Of a stretch of 64,000 nucleotides of DNA, positions 45,977-54,449 are shown in pieces. The DNA is from DATDFB01 sp035276475. GTDB lineage: Bacteria > Acidobacteriota > Thermoanaerobaculia > Gp7-AA8. The notes under the pieces are model-generated. The model saw nothing but the letters and a program-made list of their open reading frames with translations, was not told the origin of the DNA and ran no database searches. The stretch is from assembly GCA_035276475.1 (NCBI GenBank), contig DATELQ010000026.1, positions 1-64,000 on the forward strand. Reading direction: 5' to 3'. Each line of letters starts with the position of its first letter. Position 1 is the stretch's first letter. A program made the position numbers and the translations under genes.

Positions 45977-47545
45977 CTAAATGCTGATCGACGTGGGGCG
46001 GCTCTCGGCCCGGTAGTGAATGTCGAAGATCACGCGCGACACGAAGAATGCGGTGAAGACCGACGCGAACAGACCGATGAGCAGCGTCACGGCGAAGCCC
46101 TTGATCGGACCGGTGCCGAACTGGAACAGGAAGAGCGCCGAGATGATCGTCGTCATGTGCGTGTCGATGATCGTGCCGAAGGCGCGGGAGAAGCCGTTCT
46201 CGATGGCCGCGCGCACGGTCTTGCCGTCGCGCAGCTCCTCACGGATGCGCTCGAAGACGAGCACGTTCGAGTCGACGGCCATGCCGAGGGTCAGGATGAT
46301 GCCGGCGATGCCGGGCAGCGTCAGCGTGGCCTTGAAGATGGCCATCATGCCGAGAATGATGACGAGGTTGAGCAGCAGCGCCAGCACGGCGTTGATGCCC
46401 GCGCCGCGGTAGTAGAGGACGACGGCGAGGATCAGGGCGACGAAGCCGATGACCGAGGCGAGCACGCCCTGGCGGATGGAGTCGCGGCCGAGCGACGGGC
46501 CGACGGTGCGCTCCTCGAGCGTCGTCAGCGACGCCGGCAGCGAGCCGCTGCGCAGGACGAGCGCGAGATCCGCGGCCTGCTGCGTGGTGAACGAGCCTTC
46601 GATGACGCCCTGGTCGTTGATCTGCGAGTTGATGACCGGGGCGGAGACGACTTTGTTGTCGAGGACGATGGCCAGGCGGCGCTTGACGTTCGCGCCGGTG
46701 AGCTCGCCGAACTTGCGCCCGCCGTCGGGCGTGAGGGAGAAACCAACGGTCGGCTCGCCCAAGCGGCCCTTCTGCACGCGCGCATTCTTGAGGTCCGTGC
46801 CGGTGACCGGCACGCTCTTGCGCACGGCGAAGAACTTGATGCCGGTGGTTTGGCCGAGGGCGTTTTCGTCGTTGCCGGGGATGACGTCGACGTCGCCCTG
46901 CATGTTGGGCGGAACGCTCTGCATGATCGTCTTCGCGTCGGTGCTCGGCTCCCCCTCGACGAGGCGGAACTGCAGCACGGCCGTGGTCTTGATGATGTCC
47001 TTGACGCGGGCCGGGTCGTCGACGCCGGGGAGCTGGATGACGATGCGGTTGCCGCTCTCCGGCGCGATGATCGGCTCGGTGACGCCGAGGGCGTCCACGC
47101 GGTTGCGGATGGTCTCGACGGAGTGCTCGATGGTGTCGCGCTCGAGCGCGCTGAGCGCCGACGGCTTCATCTTGAACAGCAGCGCCCCCTCGGCGGTGCG
47201 GCTCAGGTCGAACGACGGCGTGTAGTCCTTGGCGATGCGCTCGTAGTCGGCCGTGCTGACGCCGTTCGGCGGCGCCACGACGAACGACGAGTCGTTCACG
47301 CGGCGGACGCTCGGCATCGGCACGTTCTGCTTCGTCGACTGCGCCTTGACCGCCTCCATGGCCTGATCGACCTCGAGGCGCGTGGCGTCGCCGACGTTCA
47401 CCCGCATGACCAGGTGCGTGCCTCCTTTGAGATCGAGGCCGCGGCGAATCGGCTCAGGGTTGCTCGCCGTAGGAATGATCGGCACGGTAAAGCCGACCAA
47501 CACAGCGAGGATCAGCACGATTTTCCAGGCAATTCCTCTAGTCAA
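45977..47545 (-). CDS. secD: Protein translocase subunit SecD
   Basis: A 522-residue RND-type subunit. Motifs: RRGLDLKGGTHLVMRV after helix 1, DALGVTEPIIAPESGNRIVIQLPG split over blocks, ALTLPGIAGIILTLGMAVDSNVLVFERIREEL in the membrane part, and FGTIIDTHMTTIISALFLF. The start TTG 47545 is chosen because GGAGGA sits 6 bases before it and homology begins there; an upstream GTG-type start would run back into yajC. Confidence 0.93.
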   Translation of the reverse strand: MTRGIAWKIVLILAVLVGFTVPIIPTASNPEPIRRGLDLKGGTHLVMRVNVGDATRLEVDQAMEAVKAQSTKQNVPMPSVRRVNDSSFVVAPPNGVSTADYERIAKDYTPSFDLSRTAEGALLFKMKPSALSALERDTIEHSVETIRNRVDALGVTEPIIAPESGNRIVIQLPGVDDPARVKDIIKTTAVLQFRLVEGEPSTDAKTIMQSVPPNMQGDVDVIPGNDENALGQTTGIKFFAVRKSVPVTGTDLKNARVQKGRLGEPTVGFSLTPDGGRKFGELTGANVKRRLAIVLDNKVVSAPVINSQINDQGVIEGSFTTQQAADLALVLRSGSLPASLTTLEERTVGPSLGRDSIRQGVLASVIGFVALILAVVLYYRGAGINAVLALLLNLVIILGMMAIFKATLTLPGIAGIILTLGMAVDSNVLVFERIREELRDGKTVRAAIENGFSRAFGTIIDTHMTTIISALFLFQFGTGPIKGFAVTLLIGLFASVFTAFFVSRVIFDIHYRAESRPTSISI

Positions 47546-47573
47546 GATTTCCTCCAGGAACAGGCGGCTCTGG

Positions 47574-47897
47574 TCACGACTCGGTTCCCGCCTCACCCGA
47601 CAGAACGCCGGTGATGCCAGAACGCGCAACCTTGACCTTCACATTCTCAGCAATTTTGAGATAGACGACGTCGGCTTCAACACCCTGGATGGTCCCGTAA
47701 ATCCCACCCGAGGTGACGACGCGATCGCCCTTCTTCAGCGAGCCCAACATCTCCTGCGTCTTCTTCCGCTGCTTGCTGGCCGGCGCGATGACGAGGAAGT
47801 AGAAAACGAGAAAGATCGCCGCGATCGGCAGGACTTGCAGAAGCAGGCCCATGGCGCCGCCGGCATCCTTCGTTTGAAGCAGAGCAATCGTGATCAT
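47574..47897 (-). CDS. yajC: Preprotein translocase subunit YajC
   Basis: A 107-residue accessory subunit of the SecDF complex. One membrane helix (VLPIAAIFLVFYFLVIAPASKQRKK) and the cytoplasmic LKKGDRVVTSGGIYGTIQGVE are diagnostic. ATG 47897 shares its first base with the tgt stop, and secD follows after 28 bp: the common tgt-yajC-secD-secF order. Confidence 0.95.
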   Translation of the reverse strand: MITIALLQTKDAGGAMGLLLQVLPIAAIFLVFYFLVIAPASKQRKKTQEMLGSLKKGDRVVTSGGIYGTIQGVEADVVYLKIAENVKVKVARSGITGVLSGEAGTES

Positions 47898-49045
47898 CAA
47901 GACCCTTCGTTAGTCGGAGCCGAGAGGAAGGTTTCGCGGAAGGCCCCGAATGAATCGAGCGCAATAGCTTGCCGAACCGACCGCATCAAGTCAAGGTAAA
48001 AGAAGACGTTGTGGATGGTGTTGTAGACGAGGGCGGCGATCTCGCCGGTGACGTAAAGGTGCCGCAGATAGGCCCGCGAAACGGTGCGGCAGGTGACGCA
48101 GGCGCAGCGCGGATCGAGCGGTCCCTCGTCCGCCGCGAAGCGGGCGTTCTTGATGGCGATCTTCCCCTCGGAGGTGAAGAGGGTGCCGTTGCGCGCGTTT
48201 CGCGTCGGCATGACGCAGTCGAACATGTCGATGCCCGCGGCGACGCCGTCGAGGAGGTCCTGCGGCGTGCCGACGCCCATGAGGTACCGCGGCTTGTCCT
48301 CGGGAAGCAGCGGAGCGGTGTGGCGCATGACGTCGAGCATCTCGGCCTTGGTCTCGCCGACGGAGACGCCGCCGATGGCCACGCCGTCGAAGTCCATCGA
48401 AGAAATGGCCTCGGCGCTGCGCGCGCGAAGGTCGGGGTAGACGCCGCCCTGCACGATGCCAAAGAGCGCCGTCTGCCGCCGCGCCGCAAGCGACCGCCGC
48501 GCCCACCGGTGCGTCCGCTCCATCGACTCTTCGACCTCGGCGTGCGAGAGCCCGTACGCCGGACACTCGTCGAAGGCCATGGCGATGTCGACGCCCATGC
48601 GGCTCTGGATGTCGACGGAGACCTCGGGGGAGAGGAACTGCAGCGAGCCGTCGAGGTGGCTGCGGAACTCGACCCCCTCCTCGCGCACCTTGCGCATCGA
48701 GGCGAGCGACCAGACCTGGAAACCGCCCGAGTCGGAGAGGACGGCCCGGTCCCAGTTCATGAGCTTGTGGACGCCGCCGAGGCGGTCGATCAGATCGATG
48801 CCCGGGCGGAGCATCAGGTGGTAGGTGTTGTTGAGGATGATTTGCGGCGAAGTGCTGAGTGCTGTGTGCTGAGTGCTGAGTTGTTTCAGCTGATCGATCG
48901 TCAGCGCTTTCACGCTGGCCGCGGTGCCGACCGGCATGAAAACGGGCGTATCGATGTCGCCGTGCGGTGTCTGAATGCGGCCAAGTCGCGCGGCACCGTC
49001 CTGACGCAGGAGCTCGAACTTCAGGCGCGACTCAGCACTCAGCAC
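47897..49045 (-). CDS. tgt: Queuine tRNA-ribosyltransferase with in-frame repeat insertion
   Basis: A 382-residue enzyme that exchanges guanine 34 for preQ1/queuine in tRNA. Catalytic residues are in VLSDSGGFQVWSL and IDMFDCVMPTRNARNG, and the zinc site is RCACVTCRTVSRAYLRHLY. Two oddities come from a heptanucleotide repeat. Residues 57-67 (STQHTALSTSP) are inserted between LKQL and QIILNNTYHL, where homologues have only about two residues. The apparent GTG start at 49045 lies inside another copy. The conserved start (KFELL) follows a CTG at 49024, which may be the ancestral or true start. Confidence 0.93.
   Translation of the reverse strand: MLSAESRLKFELLRQDGAARLGRIQTPHGDIDTPVFMPVGTAASVKALTIDQLKQLSTQHTALSTSPQIILNNTYHLMLRPGIDLIDRLGGVHKLMNWDRAVLSDSGGFQVWSLASMRKVREEGVEFRSHLDGSLQFLSPEVSVDIQSRMGVDIAMAFDECPAYGLSHAEVEESMERTHRWARRSLAARRQTALFGIVQGGVYPDLRARSAEAISSMDFDGVAIGGVSVGETKAEMLDVMRHTAPLLPEDKPRYLMGVGTPQDLLDGVAAGIDMFDCVMPTRNARNGTLFTSEGKIAIKNARFAADEGPLDPRCACVTCRTVSRAYLRHLYVTGEIAALVYNTIHNVFFYLDLMRSVRQAIALDSFGAFRETFLSAPTNEGS
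48845..48880. repeat. Heptanucleotide repeat inside tgt
   Basis: On the plus strand the words AGTGCTG, AGTGCTG, TGTGCTG and AGTGCTG follow one another at 7-base spacing within 48850-48880. They encode residues 57-67 of Tgt on the minus strand. The tract keeps the reading frame. The same word, in the opposite orientation, occurs 150 bp away at the tgt start. Confidence 0.85.
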
Positions 49046-49060
49046 TCAGAACTCAGCACT
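49028..49060. repeat. Heptanucleotide repeat between lolA and tgt
   Basis: The words CGACTCAG, CACTCAG, CACTCAG, AACTCAG and CACT run at 7-base spacing. They are the complement of the word inside tgt. The tract fills the whole gap between the lolA stop (49059-49061) and the tgt coding region, and contains the GTG at 49045. Confidence 0.85.
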
Positions 49061-49736
49061 ACTGGATTTTCATCTGCTCGACCCGCACGCCCGCCGGCAG
49101 GTTGAGCGTGAAGCGGCTGGAGGAGACCGGCTGGTTCACCTTGATGTTCGTGAACTCGTAGCGGGTGACGTCGCCGTCGGACTCGGTGTACTCGAACTTT
49201 GTCGTCAGGTAGGACTTCTTGTCGATCCAGATCTTGAGGTGCTGCACTTTCTTGGCGATCTGCTTCGACTTCGGCGCCAGGTCGAGCAGGTACGTCGGCT
49301 GGTCGGCGCGGTTGACGAAGGTGAAGTTGAAGTAGGCGCCGAGCTCGTCGATCGCTCCGCTCGCTCCCATGTACTTGAAGATGCGGTCCTGGAAGCGCTT
49401 GACTTCGATCTTCTCGGCCTTGCGCAGGTCGGGGTAGTACGTCGTGAGCGTGCCGTCGGCGATCAGCATGGTCACGCGCTTCGGCGCGTCGTAGGTCCAG
49501 AGGACATTGTTCGGCTTCTGGTAGACGAAGTGCCCAGTGGAGACTTCCGGCTTGGCCAGGAGGGCCAGCGTCTTCTCCTGGCGGAACTCCGCCTCGAGGG
49601 AGTTGGTCTTTTTCTGCTGCTCCTGGACCCGCTTGATCACCTCGTCGAGCGAGTTGGGATCCGCGGAGCGCGCGGCCGCGGGGAGGACGACGATGAGCGT
49701 GCACAGCGCTGCCGCTGCGGCCTTCCGAATCGACAT
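49059..49736 (-). CDS. lolA: Outer-membrane lipoprotein carrier protein LolA
   Basis: A 225-residue periplasmic chaperone that carries lipoproteins from LolCDE to the outer membrane. Start ATG 49736 gives a signal peptide SIRKAAAAALCTLIVVLPAA. The half-barrel core has SLEAEFRQEKTLALLAKPEV, HFVYQKPNNVLWTYD and GDVTRYEFTNIKVN with a C-terminal FTLNLPAGVRVE. Another ATG seven codons upstream is possible. Probably the first gene before tgt-yajC-secDF. Confidence 0.88.
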   Translation of the reverse strand: MSIRKAAAAALCTLIVVLPAAARSADPNSLDEVIKRVQEQQKKTNSLEAEFRQEKTLALLAKPEVSTGHFVYQKPNNVLWTYDAPKRVTMLIADGTLTTYYPDLRKAEKIEVKRFQDRIFKYMGASGAIDELGAYFNFTFVNRADQPTYLLDLAPKSKQIAKKVQHLKIWIDKKSYLTTKFEYTESDGDVTRYEFTNIKVNQPVSSSRFTLNLPAGVRVEQMKIQ

Positions 49737-49813
49737 GATGCCAGCCAACCCGGCCAACCCCTGGTCCTATTTCCAGTTGAGCGGGTTATACTCAGTGAAA
49801 ATCGAGGTTATTT

Positions 49814-50650
49814 ATGAAGACGATTTTGCTGGCGATCTCGCTCCTGCTGGCAGTGACGGGCGTGCAGGGAGCAGTGCAGTACGAGTTCCGTCAGACGTTC
49901 CGCTCCGACGTGGAGACGATGCCGCCGAACGACATGACCGGCCGCGCGGTCATCGACGGCGACCGCTACCGCGTCGAGTTCCTCTCCGGAACGGCCTTCC
50001 CTCCCGGCAGTTACATGTTCACCACGAACGGATCCAAGCAGCAGATCTGGATCGACCCGACGAAGAAGTCCTACGTCGAGGTGAACGCCGCCGGCGTCGC
50101 CAACGCCTTGGGCGCGAGCCGCATCACGATCAGCAACAAGAAGATCGACGTCACGGCGATGCAGGACCACCCGACCATCGCCGGCCTCCCCACCGACCAC
50201 TACCGCATGGTCATGAGCTACGACATCGCCGTGCCGTTCGGCCAGCTGCAGCTCAAGCAGTCGGTCACGACGCTGATCGATAAGTGGACGACCATGGCCT
50301 ACGCCGGCGCCGCCGACGGCTTCCTCGCGGACGGCGGAATCCGCACCGGCAACCCCGATATCGACGATCTCGTGGCCGCGGAGAACACGAAGATCAAAGG
50401 CTTCCCGCTGCGCCAGACGATCGAGGTAACGACGGTGAACGCCACGCCGCGCAACGCCGGGAGCCAGATCCCGCTCAAGCAGGTCCACACGCAGACGAAG
50501 GACATGACGATCACGGCGATCGAGTCGAAGCCCGAGGTGGCGGCGACGCTGTTCCAGATTCCGGCGGGATTCCATAAAGCGGATCCGCTGCGCGACGACA
50601 CGCAGAAGGCGCCGGTGCATGTGCTGTCGATGGAGCCGGAAAAGCAGTAG
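49814..50650 (+). CDS. Exported protein of unknown function (DUF4412-like)
   Basis: A 278-residue periplasmic protein (signal MKTILLAISLLLAVTGVQG). The repeated beta pattern (YEFRQTFRSDVETMP, GRAVIDGDRYRVEFLSG, QQIWIDPTKKSYVEV, TDHYRMVMSYDI) resembles the DUF4412/LolA-like half-barrel group; this is a fold-level impression. Divergent from lolA with a 77-bp gap, so the pair may share regulation. Confidence 0.7.
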   Translation: MKTILLAISLLLAVTGVQGAVQYEFRQTFRSDVETMPPNDMTGRAVIDGDRYRVEFLSGTAFPPGSYMFTTNGSKQQIWIDPTKKSYVEVNAAGVANALGASRITISNKKIDVTAMQDHPTIAGLPTDHYRMVMSYDIAVPFGQLQLKQSVTTLIDKWTTMAYAGAADGFLADGGIRTGNPDIDDLVAAENTKIKGFPLRQTIEVTTVNATPRNAGSQIPLKQVHTQTKDMTITAIESKPEVAATLFQIPAGFHKADPLRDDTQKAPVHVLSMEPEKQ

Positions 50651-50710
50651 CGTCCGGCTCCGTGCTATCCTCCCCCGAAGTTTCTCGTCCCCGGTTCTGA
50701 CGTTCTCGCA

Positions 50711-52045
50711 ATGAAGAAGCTGCTCGCCATCGGCGATCGACTGGGTGGGTATGTGAGGCGGCCGCGAGCGTACTTCGCGGTTCTCCCCATCGTCGTCCCG
50801 CTCCTCCTGGTCGTGACCAACGGTGCCGGACCGGCCCAACAGTCCGTCCGCGCGTCGGCGCTGACTACGCCCGTGCCGCGGGTCCGCTACGACCAGCTCG
50901 CCGCGCCGACGCCCGACAGCCTGCCGCAGCACTCCGTAATCCTCACCGTCGAAGACGGCGACACGCTCGACTCCATCCTGGTCGCCGGCGGCCTGACCCG
51001 CGGCGAGAGCGCCATCCTCAACAACGAATTCGGCAAGGTCCTCGACCTCCGCCGCCTCCGCCCCGGCAACATCGTCCGCTTTCATCACGCCCCCGAGGGC
51101 GCGATCGACAGCGTGGAGATGAAGGTGATTGGCTGGGGCGAGCTCGACGCCGTCCGCAACGGCCGCGGCGGCTTCGACGTCTCGCAGCGCCAAGTGCAGG
51201 TCACCGAGGTCGAGACGGCGGTCGCGGCGCGCATCGACTCGTCGCTGTACGAGGCGCTGCGCCAAGCCGGCGAGGGGCCGCAGCTCGTGCAGCAGCTCGT
51301 CGACGTCTTCCAGTGGGACATCGACTTCTTCGCGCTGCAGCGCGGCGACTCCTTCAGCGTGATCGTCAAGAAGCGCTTCGGCGGCAGCGACATCCTCGGA
51401 TACGGCCCCATCGTCGCCGCGCGCTTCACGCACAACGGGCAGACGTACGAAGCCTTCCGCCAGGAAACATCCTCCGGCGCCGGCTACTACGCGCGCAGCG
51501 GAACGCCGCTCCGCAAACAGTTCCTCCGCGCGCCGCTGCAGTTCACGCGCATCACTTCCGGCTTCTCGAAGAGCCGGTTCCATCCGATCCTGCACGCCTT
51601 CCGGCCGCATCACGGCGTCGACTACGGCGCGCCGACCGGCACGCCGGTGATGACGACGGCCGACGGCGTCGTGGTCGAGGCCCGCTACAAAGGCGGCGAA
51701 GGGAACTTCGTCCGCATCCGCCACAGCTCCCGGATCGAGACGTCGTACCTCCACCTGTCGCGCTTCGCCAAGGGCATGCGCCCCGGCAAGAAGGTGGTGC
51801 AGGGCGAGGTGATCGGATACGTCGGCGCGACCGGCCTGGCTACGGGGCCGCACCTCGACTACCGCGTCTCGGACAACGGCACGTGGCTCAATCCGCTCCA
51901 ACTGAAATCGATCACGCCTGACCCGCTGCGCGGCGCCTCGCTCGAGCAGTTCCGCCTGAGCGTCGGCCGCGTCTCGCCGAAGCTCGACAGCGCGCCGATG
52001 CCGCAGGTGGCCGAGGTGAGCGCGAGGCGGCGGGCACTGTTCTAG
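50711..52045 (+). CDS. M23 family murein endopeptidase
   Basis: A 444-residue exported peptidase with an N-terminal membrane anchor (AVLPIVVPLLLVV), an OapA/LysM-like part (LTVEDGDTLDSILVAGGLTRGE) and a LytM domain from about 285. Zinc residues are in HPILHAFRPHHGVDYGAP. The second motif reads GPHLDYRV, so the usual HxH is HxD; this variant occurs in known homologues and may still bind zinc. It probably trims peptidoglycan cross-links during growth or division. Confidence 0.9.
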   Translation: MKKLLAIGDRLGGYVRRPRAYFAVLPIVVPLLLVVTNGAGPAQQSVRASALTTPVPRVRYDQLAAPTPDSLPQHSVILTVEDGDTLDSILVAGGLTRGESAILNNEFGKVLDLRRLRPGNIVRFHHAPEGAIDSVEMKVIGWGELDAVRNGRGGFDVSQRQVQVTEVETAVAARIDSSLYEALRQAGEGPQLVQQLVDVFQWDIDFFALQRGDSFSVIVKKRFGGSDILGYGPIVAARFTHNGQTYEAFRQETSSGAGYYARSGTPLRKQFLRAPLQFTRITSGFSKSRFHPILHAFRPHHGVDYGAPTGTPVMTTADGVVVEARYKGGEGNFVRIRHSSRIETSYLHLSRFAKGMRPGKKVVQGEVIGYVGATGLATGPHLDYRVSDNGTWLNPLQLKSITPDPLRGASLEQFRLSVGRVSPKLDSAPMPQVAEVSARRRALF

Positions 52046-52067
52046 CAGCACCCACGGACTCGTACCC

Positions 52068-53936
52068 ATGAAAAAGGTGATCGCTCGCGCGCCGGTGCGC
52101 GCGGACCTGGCCGGCGGAACTCTCGACCTCTGGCCCCTCTACCTCTTCCACCCCGGCGCCCGCACGGTCAACGTCGGAATCTCGTACTACGCGGAATCGG
52201 AAATCATCGAGACCGGCGACAACGCCATCGAGATCCATCTCAGCGACCAGCAGTACGAGCAGCGCTACGAGTCACTGCAGCAGCTCGCCCGAGACCCGAA
52301 GGCGGCGCTGATCCACCGCGTGATCGAGCATTTCCACCACGTGAGCGGCGTCCGCATCACGACGCGCACCGACGCGCCGCGCGGCTCCGGCCTCGGCGGC
52401 TCCTCGGCGCTGACGATCACGCTCGTCCGCGCGCTGACGGAGATTGCCGGCGAGCCGGTGGAAGGCGAGCGCCTCGTCGAGCTCGTGCGCGACCTCGAGA
52501 CGCGCCTCCTCGGCGTCCCCGCCGGCATCCAGGACTACTACCCCGCCGTCTTTGGCGGCCTCGCGGCACTGCACCTCAACCCCGGCGCGATCATCCGCCA
52601 CCCGATCTCGCTGCCGGTCGGCGAGCTCGCCGAGCACATGTTGCTGCACTACACCGGCATCGCCCACTTCTCCGGCACGAACAACTGGCAGCTCTACAAA
52701 GCGCACATCAGCGGGAAGAAGAAGGTGAAGCAGGGCTTCGACCGCATCGCCGAGAGCGCCGTGGAGATGGAGAGGGCGCTGGAGACCGGCAACCTCGAAG
52801 CGGCCGGCGCCGCGCTCGCGCACGAGTGGAAGAACCGCAAGGCGCTGATCGAGGGGATCTCGACGCCGGAGATCGACGCCGCAATCGAGGCGGCGACGGA
52901 CGCCGGCGCGTGGGGCGGCAAGGTCTGCGGCGCGGGCGGCGGCGGATGCATCGTGTTCCTCGCGCCGCGCGAGCAGCGCGAGGCGGTGCGCCGCGCGCTG
53001 GCGAAGATGCCGGGACGCGTGCTCGACGCGGTGCCGGTGGCGCATGGCCTCACGGTGGAGCGCAGCGACGACACGTCGCAGGCGACGTTCTCGTTCGCCC
53101 GCGCCCGCCGCGCGCGGCAGAGCGAGTCGCTCGAACAGCTCTGGGTCTACGGCGGCAACGGAGACTATCGGCCGTATCTCCTCGCCGAGGCGATCGTGAC
53201 GCACAGCGAGCCGCGCAGCGGCGCGCACCTGTCGATCCTTCGCTCGTACGTCGCTCCGATCAATCCAGCCGACGGCAGCGTGACGTGGACGAACGCCCGC
53301 CCGCTCGACCCCGAGCGCCTCGACATCCGCGCCGTCCCCGACCCCGGCCGCGGCACGGCCGCCACGGTCTCGCCCGAGACGCTGACGCAGGAGGCCGCGC
53401 AGTCAGAGGAGACGTTCCGGCAGTTCCTCGCCTCAACGGAGAAGCTCCGCCTCTTCCACAACGCGGAGTTCGCGCTCTACTCGGAGCCGAACGAGTCGCA
53501 CGAGTCGTTCCTGGCACGCTGCCTCGAGGAGGCGAAGCGCCGCATCAACGACGAATCCGAGCGCCTGGAGGGGACGTTCCGCCGCCGCCTCGACCAGGTG
53601 AAGGAGCGCTCCGAGCGCGACCAGCGCGAGATCGACAAGGACGAGACGCTCCCGAAGGACATGTCGAAAGACGTGAACCTCGCCTGGGGCCCGATGCTCT
53701 ACAACATCACCAGCGGCAAGCCCGCCGCCGTGGCCGACGCCAAGCAGTCCGTGCGCGAAGTCGACTACATGGAAAAGATCGCCATGATCCAAAAGGCATG
53801 GGACCGCGAGCTCGACGCCATCCGCGAAGACCTCGAGGCGAAGGCGAACGAGATCGAGGAGATCATCGTCTCGCCGGCCGGAAAGAACATCGAGATCACG
53901 CGCTACCTGATTTTGTGGGGCGCGGGATTGCTGTGA
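52068..53936 (+). CDS. GHMP sugar kinase fused to a HerA/DUF87 ATPase C-terminal-like domain
   Basis: A 622-residue protein. Residues about 1-335 are a GHMP kinase of the heptose-7-phosphate kinase type: RAPVRADLAGGTLDLWPLY at the start, ATP loop DAPRGSGLGGSSALTI, and C-terminal GKVCGAGGGGCIVFLAP. Residues about 340-622 do not belong to that family. DYRPYLLAEAIVTHSEP, VTWTNARPLD, then a long coiled coil (LARCLEEAKRRINDESERL onward) and a closing EITRYLILWGAG resemble the region after the ATPase core of HerA/DUF87 proteins. The whole frame is open with no stop or shift. The fusion may be functional or may record a deletion between two genes. Confidence 0.72.
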   Translation: MKKVIARAPVRADLAGGTLDLWPLYLFHPGARTVNVGISYYAESEIIETGDNAIEIHLSDQQYEQRYESLQQLARDPKAALIHRVIEHFHHVSGVRITTRTDAPRGSGLGGSSALTITLVRALTEIAGEPVEGERLVELVRDLETRLLGVPAGIQDYYPAVFGGLAALHLNPGAIIRHPISLPVGELAEHMLLHYTGIAHFSGTNNWQLYKAHISGKKKVKQGFDRIAESAVEMERALETGNLEAAGAALAHEWKNRKALIEGISTPEIDAAIEAATDAGAWGGKVCGAGGGGCIVFLAPREQREAVRRALAKMPGRVLDAVPVAHGLTVERSDDTSQATFSFARARRARQSESLEQLWVYGGNGDYRPYLLAEAIVTHSEPRSGAHLSILRSYVAPINPADGSVTWTNARPLDPERLDIRAVPDPGRGTAATVSPETLTQEAAQSEETFRQFLASTEKLRLFHNAEFALYSEPNESHESFLARCLEEAKRRINDESERLEGTFRRRLDQVKERSERDQREIDKDETLPKDMSKDVNLAWGPMLYNITSGKPAAVADAKQSVREVDYMEKIAMIQKAWDRELDAIREDLEAKANEIEEIIVSPAGKNIEITRYLILWGAGLL

Positions 53937-53973
53937 GGGCAGCCGCTGTTCCCGTGCTAGCATCGCCACCCGT

Positions 53974-54050
53974 CGGGCAGTAGCGCAGCCTGGTAGCGTA
54001 CCTGAATGGGGTTCAGGTGGTCGGGGGTTCAAATCCCCCCTGCCCGACCA
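53974..54050 (+). tRNA. tRNA-Pro (anticodon GGG)
   Basis: A 77-nt cloverleaf with CCA encoded. Acceptor stem CGGGCAG pairs with CTGCCCG. Anticodon stem CCTGA/TCAGG closes the loop ATGGGGT, with GGG at positions 34-36. The T arm is GGGGG-TTCAAAT-CCCCC. The 3' half is a likely attachment site, because an excisionase-like gene and an integrase follow directly. No second copy of this 3' end is seen in the window. Confidence 0.97.
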
Positions 54051-54230
54051 ACAGAACCACCCCCACCTACAACAACTTAGCTGACCCACCCCCTGGCGCC
54101 ACGCGCCGGCGCAGGGGAAAAGTGTCTAGTGCGGCGTCTAGTGCGCCGCCGCCCGACGGTGGCATCGCCGCGCCGACGCATTCCGATGCGTCCGCGTTCT
54201 CGCCGGCCACGATGGCCGCGGAGGTGCGGC

Positions 54231-54449
54231 ATGCACGACGAACTCATCTCCCGAACGGCACTCGCGGCGGCGCTCCACGTCCGGCCGGCGACGATCGCGA
54301 AGTGGACGCGGCTCGGCTGGTTCCCGGAGCCGACCCAGCGGATCTCGGATCGCGTGATCCTCTACGAGCGCGCGGCGGTGCAGACGGCGCTCGCCAGACG
54401 CGCGGCGCGCACCGCGCGACAGATCGCGCCGACGCAGCAACCGGCGTGA
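54231..54449 (+). CDS. Small helix-turn-helix protein, excisionase-like
   Basis: A 72-residue protein starting at ATG 54231 with GGAGG 8 bases upstream. SRTALAAALHVRPATIAKWTRLGWFP is a MerR/excisionase-type winged helix, followed by RISDRVILYERAAVQTALARR. Its stop overlaps the integrase start (GTGA). The position between the tRNA attachment site and the integrase suggests it controls direction of recombination. Confidence 0.75.
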   Translation: MHDELISRTALAAALHVRPATIAKWTRLGWFPEPTQRISDRVILYERAAVQTALARRAARTARQIAPTQQPA

